Positions 5,273 to 8,815 of a stretch of 8,815 nt of DNA are shown here, piece by piece; position 1 is the first letter of the stretch; every line of letters starts with the position of its first letter. The stretch comes from Halobacteriales archaeon. GTDB lineage: Archaea > Halobacteriota > Halobacteria > Halorutilales > JAHENH01. The stretch covers positions 1-8,815 of the forward strand of contig JAHENH010000134.1 of NCBI GenBank assembly GCA_018609935.1, read 5' to 3'. The position numbers and the translations under genes are program-made. The notes under the pieces were generated by a model that worked only from the letters and a program-made list of their open reading frames with translations, was not told the origin of the DNA and did no database searches.

Positions 5273-5803
5273 TTATTCTTTTTTAATAAGATATAAAATA
5301 TGATCTATTTCAGGTATTATTATTTTTTCTGTACCTAATTTAGCTGCATTTTTACTTCCTGGCAAGACAAATACTACAGTATTTTCTATTATTCCAGCTG
5401 TAGCACGAGTTAAAATAGCTGATGTCCCTACTTCTTTTAAACTAAGTGTTCTGAAATACTCTCCAAAACCTGGTATTTCTTTATCAAATAACGGATTTAT
5501 AGCTTCTATTGATACATCATCAGAAGTTAGTCCGGTTCCACCAGTAGTTATTATAGTATCTATGTTTAATTTTAAAAGTTCTAGTATTTTCTTAGATATC
5601 TCTTTTTTATCATCATCTACTATTGAGTAATCAGATATAGAATATTCATTGTCCTTTATAGTTTCTTTTATTAAATTACCACTTTCGTCTTCTTTTTCAT
5701 CTCTACTAGATGATATAGTAAGAACAGCAAATTCATAATCTATGTCATGTTTTTTATGATGAGTATGGGGATGTTCTTTTTTATCTTCTTTTTTTCTAGT
5801 CAT
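5273..5803 (-). CDS. moaB: MoaB/Mog-family molybdopterin adenylyltransferase
   Basis: The protein is 176 residues. After a lysine- and histidine-rich lead (HPHTHHKKH, residues 11-19) the MoaB fold starts at FAVLTISSSRDEKED. The diagnostic loop TTGGTGLTSDD lies near residues 86-96, followed by EAINPLFDKEIPGFGEYFR, the SAILTRATAG segment and VFVLPGSKNAAKLG. The GGTG and PGS motifs form the MPT-binding site in this family. In archaea, where MoaB stands in for Mog, it activates molybdopterin by adenylation with ATP before metal insertion; in bacteria MoaB's role is less clear. The His-rich start is also common in haloarchaeal homologues as I remember them and might bind metal. It is transcribed divergently from moaE across a 209-base AT-rich region and appears intact. 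Confidence 0.92.
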   Translation of the reverse strand: MTRKKEDKKEHPHTHHKKHDIDYEFAVLTISSSRDEKEDESGNLIKETIKDNEYSISDYSIVDDDKKEISKKILELLKLNIDTIITTGGTGLTSDDVSIEAINPLFDKEIPGFGEYFRTLSLKEVGTSAILTRATAGIIENTVVFVLPGSKNAAKLGTEKIIIPEIDHILYLIKKE

Positions 5804-5977
5804 AATATATATAAAAACTAAAATTTGTAAATCTTTTGTGTTAAAATTTTTTATTTTATTATATATTTTCTTTTTATTTTACATTTTTAAAAAATATATT
5901 GTAATTATCTGGATTTATATTATCCAAGAATATCTTAATCATATTAGATAGTTTGTAATAGATTATTTAATTACATC

Positions 5978-5986
5978 GATATAATT
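5978..5986 (+). promoter_or_regulatory. TATA box of the moaE gene
   Basis: GATATAATT lies about 30 bases before ATG 6013, implying a start of transcription only a few bases upstream of the gene. The same GATATAA core precedes moaA at similar spacing. The 5804-6012 region also must hold the moaB promoter; TTTTTATATAT on the minus strand is close to its ATG but too near for a clean TATA assignment. Confidence 0.45.
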
Positions 5987-6012
5987 AAATTTCTATATAT
6001 TTTTTATTACAT

Positions 6013-6810
6013 ATGAAGATTATTGGAATAGTCAAAAATAAGAAAAAACTAGTTAATAATATTAAGACTAGATTAAATGGAGAAATTGCAACTATAAACT
6101 TAGATATAAACTCTAAAAGTCCTACTAAAAACAAATATAATGTTAATGTTTATGAAAATAAAAATATATTTGTAACTAAGACAAAAAATCAAAATTTAAA
6201 TCAAAGACTCAAGGAAATTTTAAATACATTAGCTAAAGAAAGATATGATTATACAATAATAAAAAATTTTGAAAAATTAGAAAATATAAATATTCCATGT
6301 TGTGTAATAGGTGAAAACAAAAACTACGAACCTGAAAGAGAAAATATAATATATATTAATAGAAATAATTTCGAAATAATGGAAAAAAAACTTAAAGAAA
6401 TTCAGAAATATGAAACTATTGATTCTTTAGTTGAAAAAATAAAAAAACACCCCGATTCATCTAAAGCAGGAGCTATAGCTACGTTTACTGGACGAGTTAG
6501 AGCTGAAAATAAACAAGAAAAACGTACTACACATCTAAAATTTGAAAAATATGATAGAGTTGCTAACAAACGTTTTAATAAAATACGTAGAGAAATTAAA
6601 AAACGTGAAGGTGTATATGAAATTCTTACTTATCATAAGACAGGTGTAGTGAATAGTGAAGAAGATGTAGTACATGTAGTAGTACTTGCAGGACATCGTA
6701 GGGAGGCCTTTAAAGCTGTAGAAGATGGTATAAATCGTATCAAAGAAGAAATACCTTTATTTAAAAAGGAATTTACTGAGAAAGGTAAATTCTGGGTACA
6801 TAATAACTAA
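6013..6810 (+). CDS. moaE: MPT synthase large subunit MoaE fused to a degenerate MobB domain
   Basis: The 265-residue product has two parts. Residues ~135-265 are MoaE: AGAIATFTGRVRAENKQ, THLKFEKYDRVANKRF, REGVYEILTYHKTGVV, VVVLAGHRREAFKAVEDGIN, IPLFKKEFTEKGKFWVHNN. The conserved Arg of GRVR, His-Arg of GHRREAF and the Lys pair of FKKE, catalytic or substrate-binding in MoaE, are all present. MoaE converts cPMP to molybdopterin with sulfur from MoaD, which is not in the window. Residues 1-~130 correspond to the MobB (GTPase) half of the haloarchaeal MobB-MoaE fusion, but the P-loop is gone: GIVKNKKKLVNNI stands where GxxxSGKTTL is expected, and the VEGF motif reads IKNF. This half is Asn- and Lys-rich and poorly conserved, so it is probably no longer a GTPase. 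It could keep a structural role. Confidence 0.9.
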   Translation: MKIIGIVKNKKKLVNNIKTRLNGEIATINLDINSKSPTKNKYNVNVYENKNIFVTKTKNQNLNQRLKEILNTLAKERYDYTIIKNFEKLENINIPCCVIGENKNYEPERENIIYINRNNFEIMEKKLKEIQKYETIDSLVEKIKKHPDSSKAGAIATFTGRVRAENKQEKRTTHLKFEKYDRVANKRFNKIRREIKKREGVYEILTYHKTGVVNSEEDVVHVVVLAGHRREAFKAVEDGINRIKEEIPLFKKEFTEKGKFWVHNN

Positions 6811-7119
6811 TTTTATTTATATATTTAGTTTACAAAAATAATTTTTTATATATTTATAGGAAATAAGGTTATTTAAAAAGATTTGAAGTTTGCATAGTAA
6901 AATTACATCAAAGGATTTAAAAAATAATAAAAATATTTTCTTATTTTATATTAAAAAATAATTTTAAATATTCAATTTTTTAATTATATATTTTTCATTA
7001 AATTTGATGATTAATAAATTTATTATTAGATATTATTTAATATTTAATATTTTATAAAATACCATTATATTTAGGATATGGTCGGAAAACTTATTAACTA
7101 ATAAAAATTAATTTTTTTT

Positions 7120-7191
7120 ATGTCCCAGAACAAAACATTGGATGATTTTAAAAATTTTTCACAATTAAAACAAAAAACAAAAATTGATTGA
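7120..7191 (+). CDS. Possible 23-residue peptide upstream of moaA (uncertain)
   Basis: ATG at 7120 opens MSQNKTLDDFKNFSQLKQKT and three more residues before TGA. A TATA-like AATAAAAATT around 7100-7109 is rather close to the start. The composition is amphipathic and helical, but so short a frame in AT-rich DNA is easily chance, and its stop falls in the moaA TATA box. It might be a leader peptide or the beginning of a lost gene. Confidence 0.2.
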   Translation: MSQNKTLDDFKNFSQLKQKTKID

Positions 7192-7198
7192 TATAAAA
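7190..7198 (+). promoter_or_regulatory. TATA box of the moaA unit
   Basis: GATATAAAA is centred about 26-27 bases before ATG 7221, so the mRNA of the moaA unit most likely begins at that ATG and is leaderless. No Shine-Dalgarno sequence precedes it. The GATATAA core is shared with the moaE promoter. Confidence 0.55.
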
Positions 7199-7220
7199 AA
7201 TATGGAAGAATTCAAATAAA

Positions 7221-8225
7221 ATGGAAAGATTAGTAGACAACTATAAAAGAGAAATAACAGATATACGTATTTCACTTACTGACAGATGTAACTTAAACTG
7301 TTTCTATTGCCATAACGAAGGTCTTGGGGAAACAAGGGATCCCAGAGGCCCTCGAGACAATGAAATGTCTACTAAAAAAGTTTTACAAATAGCTAGAATT
7401 GCTCATGAATTAGGAATTAGAAACTATAAATTTACAGGAGGGGAACCTCTACTTAGAAAAGATCTAGAAAAAATAATACAAGAAGTCTCTAAACTTCAAG
7501 ATGTTGAAGTAAGTTTAACAACAAATGGTACTTTTCTAAAAGAAAGAGCTTTTACCCTCAAATCTAATGGTCTAAAAAGAGTTAATATTTCAATGGATAC
7601 TAATGATCCAGACGAGTTTAGAGAAATAACTCAGGGAGGTATAAATAGAGTATATGAAGGTATAGATGCTGCTTTAGAGGCTGATCTAACTCCAGTTAAA
7701 CTTAACATGGTTATGGCAAAAACTATACGTCCTTATTTAGAGGATATGATAAAACATGTTTGTAGTAATGAAGGTATGCATCTTCAAATTATAGAGTATA
7801 TGCCAGAATTAGTTGGAGGGGAAGAATATTATGTGGATATAGACCAGATTAAGAGAAAACTTAAAAAGAAAGCTGATAATATAAAAACTCGTAGAATACA
7901 TAATAGAAATAAATATATAATAGATGGTAGTGTAGTTGAGGTTGTAGATCCAGTTGAAAATCCTGAGTTTTGTGCTAACTGTAACCGTTTAAGAGTAACT
8001 CATGATGGGAAGTTAAAGGGATGTCTGAATAGAAATAATGGTCTGATACCATTGGATAGTGATAAAGATAAAAATATACGTGAAAAGTTCTATGAAGTTG
8101 TGGAAAACCGTGTCCCGTACTATGGTGAATATATGATAAAAAATGAGAAAGGGGAATGGATGAAAAATCCGGAATATAAAGAAAAGAAAAAAGAAAATTC
8201 AAAAAAATTACCAGTTATTACATGA
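7221..8225 (+). CDS. moaA: GTP 3',8-cyclase MoaA (radical SAM)
   Basis: The 334-residue protein is the usual MoaA length. The radical-SAM cluster motif C-x3-C-x2-C is CNLNCFYC near residues 23-30, following DIRISLTDR. Next come HNEGLGETRDPRGP, the GGEPLL SAM-binding motif (FTGGEPLLRKD, near 74-83), TTNGTFLKERA and RVNISMDTND. The second [4Fe-4S] site C-x2-C-x13-C is FCANCNRLRVTHDGKLKGC near residues 250-268; it binds GTP in MoaA. The enzyme turns GTP into 3',8-cyclo-7,8-dihydroguanosine triphosphate, which MoaC makes into cPMP; MoaC is not seen here. The bacterial C-terminal Gly-Gly is absent: the tail ends KKLPVIT, as in the archaeal forms I recall. Its TGA overlaps the next gene's ATG (ATGA), indicating translational coupling. 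Confidence 0.95.
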   Translation: MERLVDNYKREITDIRISLTDRCNLNCFYCHNEGLGETRDPRGPRDNEMSTKKVLQIARIAHELGIRNYKFTGGEPLLRKDLEKIIQEVSKLQDVEVSLTTNGTFLKERAFTLKSNGLKRVNISMDTNDPDEFREITQGGINRVYEGIDAALEADLTPVKLNMVMAKTIRPYLEDMIKHVCSNEGMHLQIIEYMPELVGGEEYYVDIDQIKRKLKKKADNIKTRRIHNRNKYIIDGSVVEVVDPVENPEFCANCNRLRVTHDGKLKGCLNRNNGLIPLDSDKDKNIREKFYEVVENRVPYYGEYMIKNEKGEWMKNPEYKEKKKENSKKLPVIT

Positions 8226-8676
8226 ATAAAGATATTCAAAAAACTGATAAAAAATCTGTTGAAATAAAAGTTACAGGAGATGTAGAAAGAACTTTATTTT
8301 TGAATTTAGAAAAACTTCAGAAATTACCTAAAAAAAAATTAAATGTACATTTAAATGCAAGACTGGAAGAAAAGAAAAAGCAGAATGGAAAGGAGTTTCA
8401 ATTGAAAATTTAATAGAAAAAGGAAATCCATCTGATTTTATAACCCATTTATTAATAGAAGGAAACGACGAACATAAAGTTTGCATAGATATAGAAAATG
8501 CTATTAAAGGTATAATATCTTTAAAAAAAGATGAAAAATCTTTATCTCCTAACAAGATTAGATTTGTATCACCTGACGTTAAAGCTATAAAATGGGTTAA
8601 AAAAATACAGTATTTAGAATTAAAAAAACTAGATTCTAAAAAAGATCCAAGTGAGCTAGAGAATTTTAAGATATAA
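8222..8676 (+). pseudogene. Stand-alone SuoX-fold molybdopterin-binding protein, one frameshift
   Basis: The first frame reads VEIKVTGDVERTLFLNLEKL, QKLPKKKLNVHLN, then meaningless sequence to TAA at 8411-8413. If one missing base is assumed at about 8354-8356, the reading becomes CKTGRKEKAEWKGVSIENLI and continues coherently to TAA at 8674-8676, giving ~151 residues. This is the Oxidored_molyb (sulfite oxidase) pattern: G-x-V, a LxxLxxLP helix, the Cys that ligates molybdenum, TGR, W-K-G-V and a closing KWVKKIQYLEL strand. Such short domains without dimerisation or heme parts occur next to Moco genes in haloarchaea, as I recall. Start and stop overlap moaA and mobA, so it belongs to that operon. 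The lesion falls exactly before the Mo-ligating Cys. A sequencing error or a real loss of function are both possible; the downstream frame shows no other damage. Confidence 0.75.
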
Positions 8677-8815
8677 TGAACGAGAAAAAAGTTACTCCAA
8701 TAATTCTTGCTGGAGGTAAAAGTCATAGATTTGGTGAAAAAAACAAAGCTTTGGCAACCATTAATGGTAAAACATTCATAGAAAATATAGTACAAACAGT
8801 AAAAAAAGCCACTAA
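8676..8815 (+). CDS. mobA: Molybdenum cofactor guanylyltransferase MobA, N-terminal part
   Basis: Forty-six residues are visible before the window ends. They start MNEKKVTPIILAGGKSHRFG and continue EKNKALATINGKTFIENIVQ. The nucleotide-binding signature L-A-G-G-x-S-x-R-x-G-x-x-K-A-L is complete apart from one-residue spacing details, which fits the NTP-transferase fold of MobA, the enzyme that joins GMP from GTP to Mo-molybdopterin to make the guanine dinucleotide form. The ATG shares its A with the TAA of the SuoX-like gene (TAATG), so it is translated as part of the moaA unit. A related nucleotidyltransferase cannot be fully excluded from the N-terminus alone, but the Moco setting supports MobA. 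Confidence 0.85.
   Translation, partial: MNEKKVTPIILAGGKSHRFGEKNKALATINGKTFIENIVQTVKKAT

Larger units (their letters stand above)
6811..7220. other. Very AT-rich intergenic region before moaA
   Basis: This gap is nearly all A and T, with no large frame and no recognised RNA. The T-rich start (6811-6830) may terminate moaE transcription. A GC-containing island near 7075-7090 (ATGGTCGGAA) and a 23-codon frame at 7120-7191 are the only breaks in the composition. The moaA promoter lies at its right end. Confidence 0.5.

Noticed and set aside
6811..7119. C/D box small RNA (a TGATGA occurs near 7005)
   Set aside because: No matching CTGA D box at suitable spacing; the motif is expected by chance in this composition.
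7202..7219. Five-codon frame MEEFK just before moaA
   Set aside because: The TATA spacing puts the transcript start at the moaA ATG, so this frame would not be in the mRNA.
7975..8202. Open frame on the minus strand within moaA
   Set aside because: Shadow of the MoaA C-terminal region; Tyr/His-rich with no independent support.
8328..8795. Open frame on the minus strand, 155 codons
   Set aside because: It spans the SuoX-like and mobA coding sequences, both recognisable on the plus strand; the Phe/Ser-rich product is an antisense artefact of A-rich coding DNA.
1..8815. CRISPR array, tRNA or rRNA genes
   Set aside because: No regularly spaced repeats were seen and no tRNA T-arm or rRNA-like conserved segments were found by eye.

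Overview
The window looks like a piece of an AT-rich archaeal genome. Initiation sites sit about 26 bases downstream of TATA-like boxes with little or no leader, Shine-Dalgarno sequences are scarce, Ile is often ATA and Arg often AGA, and almost every recognisable protein resembles haloarchaeal families as I remember them. Haloarchaea are GC-rich, so this low GC fits better a halophilic lineage that shares genes with them; the Methanonatronarchaeia (halophilic methyl-reducing methanogens) are my best guess, as inference only.

Left part (1-5112) is accessory DNA in decay. It holds two unrelated serine-recombinase remnants (216-674 and 2244-2642, minus strand), a conserved hypothetical gene broken by a TGA and a frameshift (651-1425), a second broken hypothetical gene (2801-3222), and a PemK/MazF-type toxin-antitoxin pair whose toxin carries two +1 frameshifts (3260-3837). 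Divergent from that pair is a winged-helix regulator with a TAA at codon 14 (3942-4253). A membrane-anchored protein with two internal stops (4843-5112) closes the region. Apparently intact genes here are a DUF7123-like winged-helix protein (1654-1899), a 38-residue single-pass membrane protein just downstream of it (1500-1616), the antitoxin (3583-3837), and a 66-residue Ada-like zinc-binding mini-protein (4660-4860). Several perfect palindromes stand out between genes.

Right part (5273-8815) is a molybdenum/tungsten cofactor (Moco) cluster of haloarchaeal type. moaB runs leftwards. Divergent from it is moaE, whose N-terminal half is a degenerate MobB domain lacking the P-loop. After a very AT-rich gap comes an overlapping unit: moaA, a small stand-alone sulfite-oxidase-fold (SuoX-like) molybdopterin protein broken by one frameshift, and the start of mobA, cut by the window end. 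MoaA starts pterin synthesis from GTP (its usual partner MoaC is not in view), MoaE is the large subunit of MPT synthase, MoaB adenylates MPT and MobA adds GMP. The SuoX-like protein would be a cofactor user or carrier.

The main caution is that single-base frameshifts occur in both halves, some in homopolymers. Sequencing error cannot be excluded for those, but the clustered in-frame stops and truncations on the left point to real gene decay.
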